64,000 nt of DNA, taken from the NCBI GenBank assembly GCA_013298945.1, contig JAAFJR010000007.1, positions 1 through 64,000 of the forward strand, given 5' to 3'. The DNA is from Polaromonas sp. (GTDB taxonomy: Bacteria; Pseudomonadota; Gammaproteobacteria; Burkholderiales; Burkholderiaceae_C). Each line of letters begins with the position of its first letter. Position 1 is the stretch's first letter. Position numbers and translations under genes: made by a program. The notes under the pieces were generated by a model. The model saw only the letters and a program-made list of their open reading frames with translations. It made no database searches and had not been told where the DNA came from. Positions 54,313-63,116 of this stretch are shown here, piece after piece.

Positions 54313-54974
54313 TTCACCATCCAGCTGTTCAATTCAGCCACCGAATGCGCGATGTACAGCGGATTGAATGCCGCGAAGCTGCTGGGGTCATGCGCGCCGT
54401 AGCTGACGGCTACGCTGGCGCAGCCTGCGTTTTGCGCCATCAAGAGGTCATGCGTGGTGTCGCCAATCATCAAGGTGCGCTCGGGCGGGATGTTGAATTC
54501 ATCCATCAACTCATGCAGCATTTGCGGATCGGGTTTGCCTGCGGTTTGGTCTGCTGTGCGGGAGCCGTGAAAAATATCTTTCAATTCAACGGCTTGCAGC
54601 GCATCATCAAGCCCACGGCGGCTTTTTCCTGTCGCCACGGTCAAGATATGCTTGCGCTGTTTCAGCTCAGCTAGCAGTTCCAAAATGCCGCCAAACAAGG
54701 TGATATCGTTCATGCTTTGGCTGTAATGGAACTTGTAGCGCTCGCCCAGCTGCGGGTATTTGTCGGGCGCGACATCGGGTGCAGCGTGCGCCAAAGCCTG
54801 CATCAGCCCCATGCCGATGACGTAGGAAGCGTCCGCATCCGACGGTTTAGCGCCTCCCACATCGACCACCGCCGCTTGTATGCTGCGAGTGATGATGGCG
54901 GTGGAGTCGAACAGCGTGCCGTCCCAGTCGAAGGCTATTAAGTCAAATTTACGGTCAAATTTTCTGTTTTGCAT
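54303..54974 (-). CDS. HAD-IA family hydrolase (phosphoglycolate phosphatase-like)
   Basis: A 223-residue HAD phosphatase. Motif I DWDGTLFDS (nucleophile Asp near residue 15), motif II in LTVATGKSRRGL near 110, Lys in AGKPDPQML near 145 and motif IV IGDTTHDLLMAQNAG near 170 are in order. It probably acts on small phosphorylated metabolites such as phosphoglycolate or pyridoxal phosphate. It is 17 bp downstream of rluC and probably co-transcribed. The C-terminal residues overlap a partial repeat. Confidence 0.88.
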   Translation of the reverse strand: MQNRKFDRKFDLIAFDWDGTLFDSTAIITRSIQAAVVDVGGAKPSDADASYVIGMGLMQALAHAAPDVAPDKYPQLGERYKFHYSQSMNDITLFGGILELLAELKQRKHILTVATGKSRRGLDDALQAVELKDIFHGSRTADQTAGKPDPQMLHELMDEFNIPPERTLMIGDTTHDLLMAQNAGCASVAVSYGAHDPSSFAAFNPLYIAHSVAELNSWMVKFA

Positions 54975-54991
54975 GGGAAATATGGGTCATT

Positions 54992-56122
54992 TCAGTTTAA
55001 AGAATCGACGAAAGTTTGCAGCTCTGAGGGCAATTCGTTCTGCAATTCAACGCGTTCTGCGGTAGATGGGTGGGTGAGTTGCAAACGCCAAGCATGCAAA
55101 AACATGCGTTTCAGGATTGAAGATTGTGTTTTTGACGGCTTTTGCAACGCCTTGTTCAGCTCAAAGTCGCCATATTTGTCGTCACCCGCAATCGGGTGGC
55201 CTTCGCTGGCGAGGTGGACGCGGATTTGGTGCGTTCGACCGGTTTTGATGGTGACTTCTAGGAGGGTGAAGCCCGCAAAAGTCTGCCGAATTTTGACCAA
55301 GGTGACAGATTTCATGCCGTCCGGGTTGTCTTTGGTGGTGACTTTGACGCGGCGTTCGCCTTCCGAACCGTCCTTGGTTGGCAGCAAGTATTTGTGCAAG
55401 GGTTTATCGAGCACCTTCTTATTAGTAGGCCACGCGCCCACCACCAATGCGAGATAGGTTTTGCCGGTTTCGCGTTCACGGAACTGGTTTTGCAAGTTCG
55501 TCAGCGCGCTGCGCTTTTTAGCGACCAGCAATATTCCGCTGGTTTCGCGGTCTAGGCGGTGCACCAATTCCAAAAATTTGGCCTGTGGCCTGGCCATACG
55601 CAGCTGCTCAATCACCCCAAAACTGATGCCTGAGCCGCCATGCACGGCGATGCCGGCGGGTTTGGAGATGGCTAAAAGATGGTCGTCTTCCAGCAAAATC
55701 GGGAAATCTTTCAAGACGGAGGTTTTGCTGATTTTTCGACCGTCTTTGGCACTTTCCAATGAGTTAGTAAGCGCATACTTCGCCATTTCACTAGCCATAG
55801 TCTCGGTTTTCTCCGCCATGCGTTCAGACACGCGCACGGGTGGCAGGCGGATGATGTCGCCTTCAGCAATGCGGGTATCGGCAGAAGCTCGGCCTTTGTT
55901 CACCCGCACTTCGCCACTTCGGATGATGCGGTAAACATGGGTTTTGGGCACGCCTTTGAGCTGGCGAATCAAAAAGTTGTCTAAGCGCTGTCCGTCCGAG
56001 TTCTCGTCAACTGTAACGAATTCAGCTTTCAGCGTTAAATTTACCTTATCTGCAGGCAAACCTGCCGACAAACTCGTTTTTTCTGGTGCTTTATCCAATC
56101 CAGCCTCTATAATGTGTTTCAC
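54992..56122 (-). CDS. rluC: 23S rRNA pseudouridine synthase RluC
   Basis: A 376-residue RluA-family enzyme. The N-terminal S4 RNA-binding domain (about 40-100, QRLDNFLIRQL) is followed by the catalytic domain with the active-site Asp in HRLDRETSGILL near residue 192. RluC isomerises uridines 955, 2504 and 2580 of 23S rRNA in E. coli. It is divergent from rne across a 485-bp region, a conserved pairing. The N-terminus carries about 35 extra residues before the S4 domain. Confidence 0.93.
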   Translation of the reverse strand: MKHIIEAGLDKAPEKTSLSAGLPADKVNLTLKAEFVTVDENSDGQRLDNFLIRQLKGVPKTHVYRIIRSGEVRVNKGRASADTRIAEGDIIRLPPVRVSERMAEKTETMASEMAKYALTNSLESAKDGRKISKTSVLKDFPILLEDDHLLAISKPAGIAVHGGSGISFGVIEQLRMARPQAKFLELVHRLDRETSGILLVAKKRSALTNLQNQFRERETGKTYLALVVGAWPTNKKVLDKPLHKYLLPTKDGSEGERRVKVTTKDNPDGMKSVTLVKIRQTFAGFTLLEVTIKTGRTHQIRVHLASEGHPIAGDDKYGDFELNKALQKPSKTQSSILKRMFLHAWRLQLTHPSTAERVELQNELPSELQTFVDSLN

Positions 56123-56328
56123 TAGCGCCGTGCTATAAGTATTTGATTTGTCTGGAGTTTAGTCCACATCTGCACTTACTGATTAAAGCGCCCCGCTGGT
56201 TAGGTCGATGCCAGCTATTCTTTGCGCACACAAACATGACGAGCCAACGCTCACTGTGGTCTGCCCCAAGTTTAGTTGAAGCCGACGTTTTGAGACAAAT
56301 ATACGGAATACCCAAAGTTTGTGAGCTG

Positions 56329-56358
56329 TTGACAAAATTTTTAAACAAGATTTAAAAC
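56329..56358 (+). promoter_or_regulatory. Possible rne promoter
   Basis: A perfect -35 box TTGACA (56329-56334) and, after 18 bp, a weak -10-like TAAAAC (56353-56358). This would give an rne leader of about 240 nt. Confidence 0.35.
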
Positions 56359-56404
56359 AAGATCAAGAGCTCACAAATATTATTGTTGAGATCAGTTTAG
56401 CACT

Positions 56405-56514
56405 GCGGTTCAAGTTCATAAGAAAAGAAAACTGAACCGCCCTGCGTATATGCTGGTGTCAAGCGCCTACGTTGGTGCATAGCTGTCGATTTTAAAAACC
56501 GACGGATCATGCAC
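56405..56514 (+). promoter_or_regulatory. Stem-loops in the rne leader
   Basis: GCGGTTCA (56405-56412) pairs with TGAACCGC (56433-56440), extended by GTT/AAC after a bulged A. Downstream, GTGCAT (56475-56480) and GTCG (56485-56488) pair with CGAC (56500-56503) and ATGCAC (56509-56514). These are candidates for RNase E autoregulatory hairpins. Confidence 0.5.
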
Positions 56515-56607
56515 AAGCTCTCCGGCAATTCCTCGTGTCTTGATTCGTCTGTTTTGGCATCGTTTGCTCATACCGAGCATGTGATGAAAAATAGAAAGAA
56601 GATACCG

Positions 56608-59600
56608 ATGAAACGGATGTTAATCAACGCCACGCAGACTGAAGAACGTCGCCTGGCCATTGTCGATGGACAAAAACTCCTAGACTACGAAATCGAAATT
56701 GAAGGACGCGAGCAGCGCAAAGGTAATATATACCAAGCCATCGTGACTCGTGTCGAGCCGTCGCTAGAGGCCTGCTTTGTAGACTACGGCGAAGACCGCC
56801 ACGGCTTTTTGCCTTTCAAAGAAATCTCAAAAATGTACTTTGCGGCAGGCGTTAGCCCTAGCCAAGCGCGCATTCAAGATGCCATCAAAGAAGGCCAGCA
56901 ACTCTTAGTTCAAGTTGAAAAAGAAGAGCGCGGCAACAAAGGTGCAGCGTTGACGACGTTTGTGTCACTCGCTGGCCGCTACGTTGTTTTGATGCCGAAC
57001 AACCCACGCGGTGGTGGCGTCAGTCGCCGTATTGAAGGTGACGACCGCGCTGAACTCAAAGAAAACATGGACCAGTTGGAATACCCCAACGGCATGAGCA
57101 TCATCGCCCGCACGGCAGGCATTGGCCGCAGTGCGCCAGAACTGCAGTGGGATTTGAACTACTTGCTGAAGCTTTGGACTGCTATTGACGGCGCAGCCAA
57201 GGGCGGCAAAGGCGCTTTCTTGATCTACCAAGAATCTAGTTTGGTGATTCGCGCGATTCGCGATTATTTCAACGCTGACATTGGCGACATTTTGATCGAC
57301 ACTGACGACGTGTACGAGCAAGCCCAGCAGTTCATGGCACATGTGATGCCCGAGCATGCCGCCAAGGTCAAACGCTACCGCGACGACGCGCCGTTGTTCA
57401 GCCGCTTCCAGATCGAGCACCAGATCGAATCCGCCTACGCCCGAACCGTGCAGTTGCCAAGCGGCGGGGCGATTGTGATCGACCACACCGAGGCTTTGGT
57501 CTCTGTCGACGTCAACTCCGCTCGCGCGATTCGCGGCGGTGACATCGAAGAAACCGCCACCCGTACCAACTTGGAAGCTGCCGACGAAGTGGCACGCCAG
57601 ATGCGCTTGCGTGACTTGGGCGGTTTGGTCGTGATCGACTTTATCGACATGGACGAAAGCCGCAATCGCCGCGATGTTGAAAACCGCCTGCGCGACGCTC
57701 TGCGCCAAGACCGCGCCCGCGTGCAATTTGGCACGATCAGCAAGTTCGGCTTGATGGAAATGAGCCGCCAGCGGCTGAAACCTGCCCTGTCTGAAGGTGC
57801 GTCCATCCCTTGCCCACGATGCGGCGGTGCCGGTCATATCCGCGATACGGAATCCAGCGCCTTGCAAATTTTGCGAATCATCCAAGAAGAGTCGCTGAAA
57901 GACAGCACCGCTTCAGTGATGTGCCAAGTGCCCGTGGATGTGGCTTCGTTCCTGTTGAACGAAAAGCGCCAAGAGATTGCCAAAATCGAACTCAAACAAC
58001 GTATCAACGTGTTGATGGTGCCAAATAAGACACTGGAAACACCCAACTACCGCTTGGAACGCCTGAAACACGACGATCCACGCTTGGAAAACATCGAAGC
58101 CAGTTACAAAATGGCTGACGAAATCGAAGATCCAACGGCTGTAACACGTCGCTCGCAAGAGCCGACCAACAAGCAAGTGCCTATCATCAAAGGCGTTTTG
58201 CCTGATGCGCCGGCACCGGCAGCCGCGCCACGTGCAGTGGCAACTGCAGCGCCAGCCCCCGTTGCTAAAGCCGCCCCTGTCGCTGCAAAAACAGTAAAAG
58301 CGGCTGAAACCGGCTTCTTTGGCTGGATTAAAAGCCTGTTTGGCGCCAGTACCCCCGTCGCGTCAGCACCTGTGCGTGCGGCGGCTGATGGCGAGAAACG
58401 TGATGGTCGTGGCAACGCTGCGCAACGTAGCGAGCAACGCAATCCTCGCGGTGAGCGCAGTACTGACCGTACAGAGCGCACCGACGGCCAAGGTCAAGGC
58501 GAGCGCCGTGACGCTCGTGGTCGCAACTCGCGTGGCGGTCGTGGAGGCGAGCGCACAGGTGAACGTAGTACAGAGCGCACGACTGAGCGACGTGACGAAT
58601 CGCGTGCTGATGCACGTCCAGAAGATCGTAACGAACCACGTAATGAGTCACGGAATGAAGGTCGTGGTCCGCGTCCAAACGGTCGCAACCAACGCAATGA
58701 GCCTCGTGTAGATGCAGAAGGCAACCAACTTGCTACAAATAGTATAGCTACCCAGGCAGATAATACGCCGGCTGATGGCAATATTGACACTCAAAACAGA
58801 GCACCTCGTCAAGGTGGTCGCCCACCACGCGGTGAGCGCACAGAACGTCCTGAACGTGATGCCCAACGTGGTGAACGCCGTGAACGTGGTGAGCGTACTG
58901 AGCGTACTGAGCGTACTGAGCGTACTGAGCGTAGTGAGCGTAGTGAGCGTAGTGAGCGTAGTACTGGACGTGGCGCTGAAGTTGCTGGCGTGGCTGCGGC
59001 TGGTTTGGTTGCAGCGGTCGCTACTGAACAAGTTGGTACGCAAGCTGACTCGCAAGCGGTGGCGGAAGTCCAGGGCATGGCGCAGGATGCCGCGCCAGAA
59101 GGCCAACGCAACGAACGCCGTAGCCGTGATCGCTATGGACGTGATCGCCGCGAACGGAATGGTGAGCGAAATGGTGATCGCCCAGAACGTGCGGAGCGTT
59201 CAGCTGAGCAAGCTGCTGAATCCGCGACGAACGATGGCGCTTTTCAAGCATCAACCGTGCAAGCTGAGTTTGACAATTCACATAGAGATGCAGCTCCAGT
59301 TACTGCAGTTGCAGAACCCGCAGCTGTAGTTGCCACGCCTGTGGTAGTTACCCCTGCACATGCGTCAGTAATTGCTCCGGTTGCTGCCGCTGTGACCACC
59401 AGCATGCCTGTGGTGACGTCATATGCACTGCCTGTGTCTGACTTGGCGCAAGTGGCTTCTTCATCAGGCTTGCAATGGGTGGGCTCAGATGCAGCGAAAA
59501 TTGCAGCCGCACAAGCTGCCATTGCTGCCGAGTTAGCCAATGCACCTGTGCATGTGCCGCGTGAGCGCCCACCAGCTGCGGTTGTCGAATCTGCCAACTT

Positions 59601-59670
59601 GGTATTGGTAGAAACCAAGCGCGATTTGCGTGACATGCAGTTGCCATTTGAAGCACCAAATGCTTCTTAA
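56608..59670 (+). CDS. rne: Ribonuclease E
   Basis: About 1020 residues from the ATG at 56608 ([10 protein letters not shown] is the family start; an open frame extends upstream to 56509). The catalytic half has the S1 domain (about 40-120), metal-binding Asp in VSVDVNSAR near 300 and [10 protein letters not shown] near 342, and the zinc-link CPRCGGAGH near 400. The C-terminal half from about 510 is disordered, Pro/Ala then Arg/Glu-rich, and would bind RNA and degradosome partners at the membrane. It contains a repeat copy (708-722) and eight tandem ERT/ERS units (761-785). RNase E starts most mRNA decay and rRNA/tRNA processing. Confidence 0.95.
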   Translation: MKRMLINATQTEERRLAIVDGQKLLDYEIEIEGREQRKGNIYQAIVTRVEPSLEACFVDYGEDRHGFLPFKEISKMYFAAGVSPSQARIQDAIKEGQQLLVQVEKEERGNKGAALTTFVSLAGRYVVLMPNNPRGGGVSRRIEGDDRAELKENMDQLEYPNGMSIIARTAGIGRSAPELQWDLNYLLKLWTAIDGAAKGGKGAFLIYQESSLVIRAIRDYFNADIGDILIDTDDVYEQAQQFMAHVMPEHAAKVKRYRDDAPLFSRFQIEHQIESAYARTVQLPSGGAIVIDHTEALVSVDVNSARAIRGGDIEETATRTNLEAADEVARQMRLRDLGGLVVIDFIDMDESRNRRDVENRLRDALRQDRARVQFGTISKFGLMEMSRQRLKPALSEGASIPCPRCGGAGHIRDTESSALQILRIIQEESLKDSTASVMCQVPVDVASFLLNEKRQEIAKIELKQRINVLMVPNKTLETPNYRLERLKHDDPRLENIEASYKMADEIEDPTAVTRRSQEPTNKQVPIIKGVLPDAPAPAAAPRAVATAAPAPVAKAAPVAAKTVKAAETGFFGWIKSLFGASTPVASAPVRAAADGEKRDGRGNAAQRSEQRNPRGERSTDRTERTDGQGQGERRDARGRNSRGGRGGERTGERSTERTTERRDESRADARPEDRNEPRNESRNEGRGPRPNGRNQRNEPRVDAEGNQLATNSIATQADNTPADGNIDTQNRAPRQGGRPPRGERTERPERDAQRGERRERGERTERTERTERTERSERSERSERSTGRGAEVAGVAAAGLVAAVATEQVGTQADSQAVAEVQGMAQDAAPEGQRNERRSRDRYGRDRRERNGERNGDRPERAERSAEQAAESATNDGAFQASTVQAEFDNSHRDAAPVTAVAEPAAVVATPVVVTPAHASVIAPVAAAVTTSMPVVTSYALPVSDLAQVASSSGLQWVGSDAAKIAAAQAAIAAELANAPVHVPRERPPAAVVESANLVLVETKRDLRDMQLPFEAPNAS
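58732..58775 (+). repeat. Dispersed element in the rne scaffold region
   Basis: Sense orientation, encoding [21 protein letters not shown]7-ATAGC is at 58732-58748. The consensus TAG is CAG. It sits in the disordered C-terminal half. Confidence 0.85.
58891..58962 (+). repeat. 9-bp tandem repeat in rne
   Basis: Four units of GAGCGTACT followed by four of GAGCGTAGT, encoding (ERT)x4(ERS)x4. The unit is a multiple of three, so copy-number changes keep the frame. Confidence 0.95.
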
Positions 59671-59701
59671 ATTAGCCTCATAAGTACAAGTAGCTCACAT
59701 G

Positions 59702-59735
59702 AAAAGCCGCTGTAGCGAAAGCACAGCGGCTTTTT
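59702..59735 (+). terminator. Rho-independent terminator of rne
   Basis: AAAAGCCGCTGT (59702-59713) pairs with ACAGCGGCTTTT (59723-59734). The loop contains a GC-GAAA-GC tetraloop extension, and a T run follows. It lies 32 bp after the rne stop. Confidence 0.93.
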
Positions 59736-59797
59736 CGTGGACAATAATATTCTTTATCTTTGCCCCTTCTTTTAACTTTTTTTCTAAAGATCACACC

Positions 59798-60253
59798 ATG
59801 TCTATCTATACAAAGCTCGAAACTCTTGGAATCACACTACCGCCAGTCGCAGTTCCAGCAGCAGCCTACGTACCATTCGTTCAAACGGGAAATTTGGTTT
59901 TCCTAAGCGGTCATATTGCTAAAAAAGACGGTAACGCTTGGGTAGGCCAGCTTGGTAAAAACATGACGACAGAAGAAGGCAAAGCTGCCGCACGCAGTAT
60001 TGCCATCGATCTGCTGGGCACTCTGCATGCTGCCGTGGGTGATTTGAACAAAGTTAAGCGTATTGTCAAAGTAATGAGTTTGGTGAATTCAACAAGTGAT
60101 TTCACGGAACAGCATTTGGTGACAAATGGCTGCTCTGAACTATTGGGCGAAGTATTCGGCCCCGTAATTGGTGCACACGCTCGCAGTGCTTTTGGAGTGG
60201 CGCAAATTCCTATGGGTGCTTGTGTTGAGATTGAGATGATTGCCGAGATTTAA
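59798..60253 (+). CDS. RidA family protein (YjgF/Endoribonuclease L-PSP)
   Basis: About 151 residues from the ATG at 59798; the open frame continues upstream to 59699 through the rne terminator, so the later start is preferred. The sequence has RidA-family blocks (LVFLSGHIAKKDG near residue 36, VKRIVKVMSLVNS near 87 and HARSAFGVAQIPMGACVEIEMIAEI at the end), with the conserved Arg of the deaminase site in HARSA. It belongs to the larger YjgF-like subgroup (about 150 residues). RidA proteins deaminate reactive enamines such as those from threonine and serine dehydratases. It follows rne after a strong terminator, so it has its own promoter. Confidence 0.9.
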   Translation: MSIYTKLETLGITLPPVAVPAAAYVPFVQTGNLVFLSGHIAKKDGNAWVGQLGKNMTTEEGKAAARSIAIDLLGTLHAAVGDLNKVKRIVKVMSLVNSTSDFTEQHLVTNGCSELLGEVFGPVIGAHARSAFGVAQIPMGACVEIEMIAEI

Positions 60254-60324
60254 GCTACTGCAAAGAAGCAAGCAGCGTTTAAAATCGCACCGGAAATTAT
60301 CGGTGTTTACCCTCAAAAATTCAT

Positions 60325-60347
60325 ATTGTGAAATTAATTTTCACAAT
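60325..60347. promoter_or_regulatory. Palindromic operator candidate upstream of the TRAP genes
   Basis: ATTGTGAAA-TTAAT-TTTCACAAT is a 9-bp perfect inverted repeat about 95 bp upstream of dctQ. The half-site spacing does not match a CRP site. The regulator is unknown. Confidence 0.45.
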
Positions 60348-60441
60348 TAGGATGTCAACAAAGTATGATCGCATCATTCTATGACTCTGCGCCAGCTGAG
60401 AGCTTAGTCATCTGCGGTTTTTTAACTCTGGGAGCACTTCT

Positions 60442-60981
60442 GTGAATGGATTACTTAAACTCGCTTTAGGCGTGGATTGGATCAGTGAAAAATTTGGGGT
60501 ATTAGCCTCTTGGACGGTGCTATTTGCTGCGCTTATTTCAGCCGCTAATGCATTCATTCGTTATGGCTTCAACTGGAGCTCGAATTCCTTCACGGAAATT
60601 CAATGGTATTTATTTGCGTATATGGTCATGGTGGGCGCGCCCATCGTGCTCAAACTCAACGAACACGTACGTGTCGACTTGATTTACGGAAAGCTTAAAG
60701 GCAACAGGCCTGTCTATGTCGATTTATTTGGTTTGCTTTTCTTTTTGCTGCCGGTTATTAGCATGTTGGCATACCTGTCGTGGCCGTATTTTTTAAACAC
60801 GTTCAACTCTGGTGAAATGTCGCAAAATGCGGGCGGTTTGATCCGCTGGCCAGCCGTCTTGGCTTTACCACTTGGCTTTGCGCTCATGTGGTTTCAAGGT
60901 TGGTCTGAAATCATCAAACGCGTAGCTTACCTCACAGGTCACTACCAAATGGACACCCATTACGAAAAGCCGTTGCAATAA
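60442..60981 (+). CDS. dctQ: TRAP transporter small permease (DctQ-type)
   Basis: A 179-residue membrane protein with four hydrophobic segments and the DctQ pattern (NSFTEIQWYLFAYMVMVGAP near residue 50, then HVRVDL). It resembles the FcbT2/TakQ branch of TRAP transporters (mannitol/chloroaromatic or alpha-keto acid group). It pairs with the large permease 76 bp downstream. Translation probably starts at a GTG (60442) preceded by GGGAGC. Confidence 0.88.
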   Translation: MNGLLKLALGVDWISEKFGVLASWTVLFAALISAANAFIRYGFNWSSNSFTEIQWYLFAYMVMVGAPIVLKLNEHVRVDLIYGKLKGNRPVYVDLFGLLFFLLPVISMLAYLSWPYFLNTFNSGEMSQNAGGLIRWPAVLALPLGFALMWFQGWSEIIKRVAYLTGHYQMDTHYEKPLQ

Positions 60982-61057
60982 GCGCTGCCGTATTTGCACA
61001 AAATACACAAACGAGCAGTTATTCAACTGAATGCAATAAAAATTTAGGACTTAAAAA

Positions 61058-62551
61058 ATGGAAATGGTCAATTTCGCACCCGTCATGTTTGCGGGGCTTA
61101 TCGTCATCATGCTGATCGGGTTTCCGGTCGCTTTCTCACTCGCTGCTTTGGGCTTAGCCAGCGCTTTATACGCCATTCAAATGGGTTGGTTTCCTGCAGC
61201 GTTTATGGGTAATTTGCCCATTTCTTTGTTTTCTATTTTGAACAATGAATTGCTCCTTGCGATTCCATTCTTTACCTTCATGGGTACGATTTTAGAAAAG
61301 TGTGGTTTGGCAGAAGACATGCTTGACTCTATGGGCCAACTCTTTGGCACCAAACGTGGCGGCGTGGGCTACTCCGTAATCATCGTAGGTTTTATCCTCG
61401 GTGCAATCACGGGAACAGTTGCGGGTCAAGTCATTGCCATGGCATTGATTTCTTTGCCGGTGATGATGAAGTACAACTACAACATGCGTTACGCAACGGG
61501 CGTGTTAGCCGCTTCAGGCACCATCACGCAATTGGTGCCTCCATCATTGGTTTTGGTGGTTTTGGCTGACCAATTAGGTAAACCTGTGGGCGATATGTAC
61601 AAAGGCGCTTGGGGACCTTCTTTGCTGCAAGTGGGCATGTTTGTGATCTACACATTTTTACTCTCACGTATCAAGCCTGATTACTTGCCCGCTATTCCTC
61701 GTACGGAACGTACCTTAGACGGTTGGGCTTTATGGAAAAAAGCATTACGCGGCATTATTCCATCTGCTGCATTGATTTTCACAGTGCTGGGTTCAATGGG
61801 TGGTTTGCCTGGTCAAAGCGTAGCTATCGCAACACCGACTGAAGCCGGTGCCATGGGTGTTGTGGGGGCTTTGTTGCTAGCTGCTATGTCCAAACGTCTA
61901 ACCAAAGCGCTTATTTGGGAAGCCATGACAGGAACAATGCGACTCACAGCCATGGTGGTATTTATTCTCATTGGCTCACGCGTTTTTAGCCAAGTGTTTC
62001 AAGGCGTAGACGGTGCGGTATGGGTTGAGCATCTTTTAACTGGTTTGCCTGGCGGCCAAGTTGGCTTCTTAATCGTCGTCAATATATTTGTATTTTTCTT
62101 GGCATTTTTCTTAGACTTTTTTGAAATTGCCTTCATTATTGTGCCGATGCTGGCACCCGTGGCAGACAAATTAGGCATTGACTTGGTTTGGTTTGGTGTG
62201 TTACTTTGCGTCAACTTGCAGACCAGTTTCATGCATCCGCCTTTTGGATTTGCTTTATTCTATTTGCGCGGTATTGCCGATACTTTATTCAAAGACAAAC
62301 GCATCCCAGTACCCGTTCAATCAAACGACATTTACATGGGTGCGATTCCCTGGGTGATCATGCAGGTGATCCTGGTGTTTGTTGTGATTTTTGTACCACA
62401 ATCTGTCACGATGTTTTTAGACAAGGAGATCAAAGTAGATGTTGACAAAGTCAAAATTGAGTTCCAAGCTCCAAATGAGGCTGGTCCAACGAAAAGTGAT
62501 GCTGAAGAGCAAAAAAGAATAGAAGATCTGTTCAAAGCATCCCAAAAGTAA
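61058..62551 (+). CDS. dctM: TRAP transporter large permease (DctM-type)
   Basis: A 497-residue large permease with 12 or more membrane segments; GTITQLVPPSLVLVVLADQLG near residue 150 and SFMHPPFGFALFYLRGIAD near 390 are typical for DctM of the FcbT3/TakM branch. It drives secondary, sodium-coupled import of an organic acid. A charged 40-residue C-terminal tail extends past the last membrane segment. It follows dctQ by 76 bp and precedes a small membrane protein gene by 9 bp. Related systems import alpha-keto acids or lactate, so pyruvate-like substrates are plausible. Confidence 0.9.
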   Translation: MEMVNFAPVMFAGLIVIMLIGFPVAFSLAALGLASALYAIQMGWFPAAFMGNLPISLFSILNNELLLAIPFFTFMGTILEKCGLAEDMLDSMGQLFGTKRGGVGYSVIIVGFILGAITGTVAGQVIAMALISLPVMMKYNYNMRYATGVLAASGTITQLVPPSLVLVVLADQLGKPVGDMYKGAWGPSLLQVGMFVIYTFLLSRIKPDYLPAIPRTERTLDGWALWKKALRGIIPSAALIFTVLGSMGGLPGQSVAIATPTEAGAMGVVGALLLAAMSKRLTKALIWEAMTGTMRLTAMVVFILIGSRVFSQVFQGVDGAVWVEHLLTGLPGGQVGFLIVVNIFVFFLAFFLDFFEIAFIIVPMLAPVADKLGIDLVWFGVLLCVNLQTSFMHPPFGFALFYLRGIADTLFKDKRIPVPVQSNDIYMGAIPWVIMQVILVFVVIFVPQSVTMFLDKEIKVDVDKVKIEFQAPNEAGPTKSDAEEQKRIEDLFKASQK

Positions 62552-62560
62552 ACGCTACAT

Positions 62561-63034
62561 ATGGACGATAAGGGCTGGCCTTTACCACTTGAATTAGACA
62601 TTACACAAGGTCAAATAATTAGTGGTAAGGCCTTTTCAGTAGCCTTCCGTGTACTGGCTTTATTGTTAGTAGAAGGTGTGGCTTGGTGGGCTTACGTGCT
62701 ATGGAGCAACGGCAAGCTAGGTAATACGCTTAACAGCAGCCAGTTATGGTTATTGGCTGCGCTGGTTTTGATGTTTATTACGGTTTTTTATGTTTTCCGA
62801 AGCATCACTTCGGTGAGCAATAGTCATTTAAAACAAAGTTGGATATGGAACAAAGAAATGCCAGTTTCTGATTTGGCATATGTGAAACTTATTCGACTGC
62901 GTGGTTTTGATTGGCTGATTGCACCTAGGTTATATGCCCGAACGCATGGAGGTAAGTTTGCATCATTCTATGCATCAACGCCCGAAATCTTAACTGAGTT
63001 TGAAAAAATCAGTAACAAACTAAGCTTAAAGTAA
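62561..63034 (+). CDS. Hypothetical two-TM membrane protein in the TRAP operon
   Basis: A 157-residue protein with two hydrophobic segments near residues 28-48 and 62-80, then a soluble C-terminal part (LIRLRGFDWLIAPRLYARTHGGKFASFYA), which has the feel of a bacterial PH-like domain. No family was recognised. It is 9 bp after dctM and ends just before a terminator, so it is the last gene of the TRAP transcript. Its role in transport is unproven. Confidence 0.65.
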   Translation: MDDKGWPLPLELDITQGQIISGKAFSVAFRVLALLLVEGVAWWAYVLWSNGKLGNTLNSSQLWLLAALVLMFITVFYVFRSITSVSNSHLKQSWIWNKEMPVSDLAYVKLIRLRGFDWLIAPRLYARTHGGKFASFYASTPEILTEFEKISNKLSLK

Positions 63035-63065
63035 ACAGCAAACAAGTATCAAGTTTTTAGTCAAA

Positions 63066-63092
63066 AAAAAGCCCCGCAATGCGGGGCTTTTT
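63066..63092. terminator. Bidirectional terminator between the TRAP operon and dctP
   Basis: GCCCCGC-AAT-GCGGGGC (63071-63087), flanked by A run and T run (AAAAA before, TTTTT after). It serves both the dctQM transcript and the convergent binding-protein gene. Confidence 0.95.
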
Positions 63093-63116
63093 ACTGTTTT
63101 ATATATGCACTTTAAC

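Larger units (their letters stand above)
56123..56607. other. Long leader and divergent promoter region between rluC and rne
   Basis: 485 bp without a convincing gene. A plus-strand open frame (56143-56355) has no homology signal or ribosome site and is not called. The region holds a possible promoter (56329-56358) and two stem-loops (56405-56440, 56475-56514) ahead of the rne start at 56608. It is probably the rne 5' untranslated region, which in E. coli mediates autoregulation. Confidence 0.6.

Noticed and set aside
56143-56355. 70-codon open frame upstream of rne
   Set aside because: No ribosome site, no recognisable family, and unusual composition; it overlaps the likely leader and promoter.
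56965-57885. Long open frame antisense to rne (306 codons)
   Set aside because: It is a shadow of the strongly coding RNase E catalytic domain, with low-complexity content and no family resemblance.
59699-59797. Longer N-terminus for the RidA-family protein
   Set aside because: It would run through the rne terminator; the family starts at 59798.
60327-60345. CRP binding site (TGTGA and TCACA half sites)
   Set aside because: The half sites are 9 bp apart instead of 6, so it is called only a generic palindrome.
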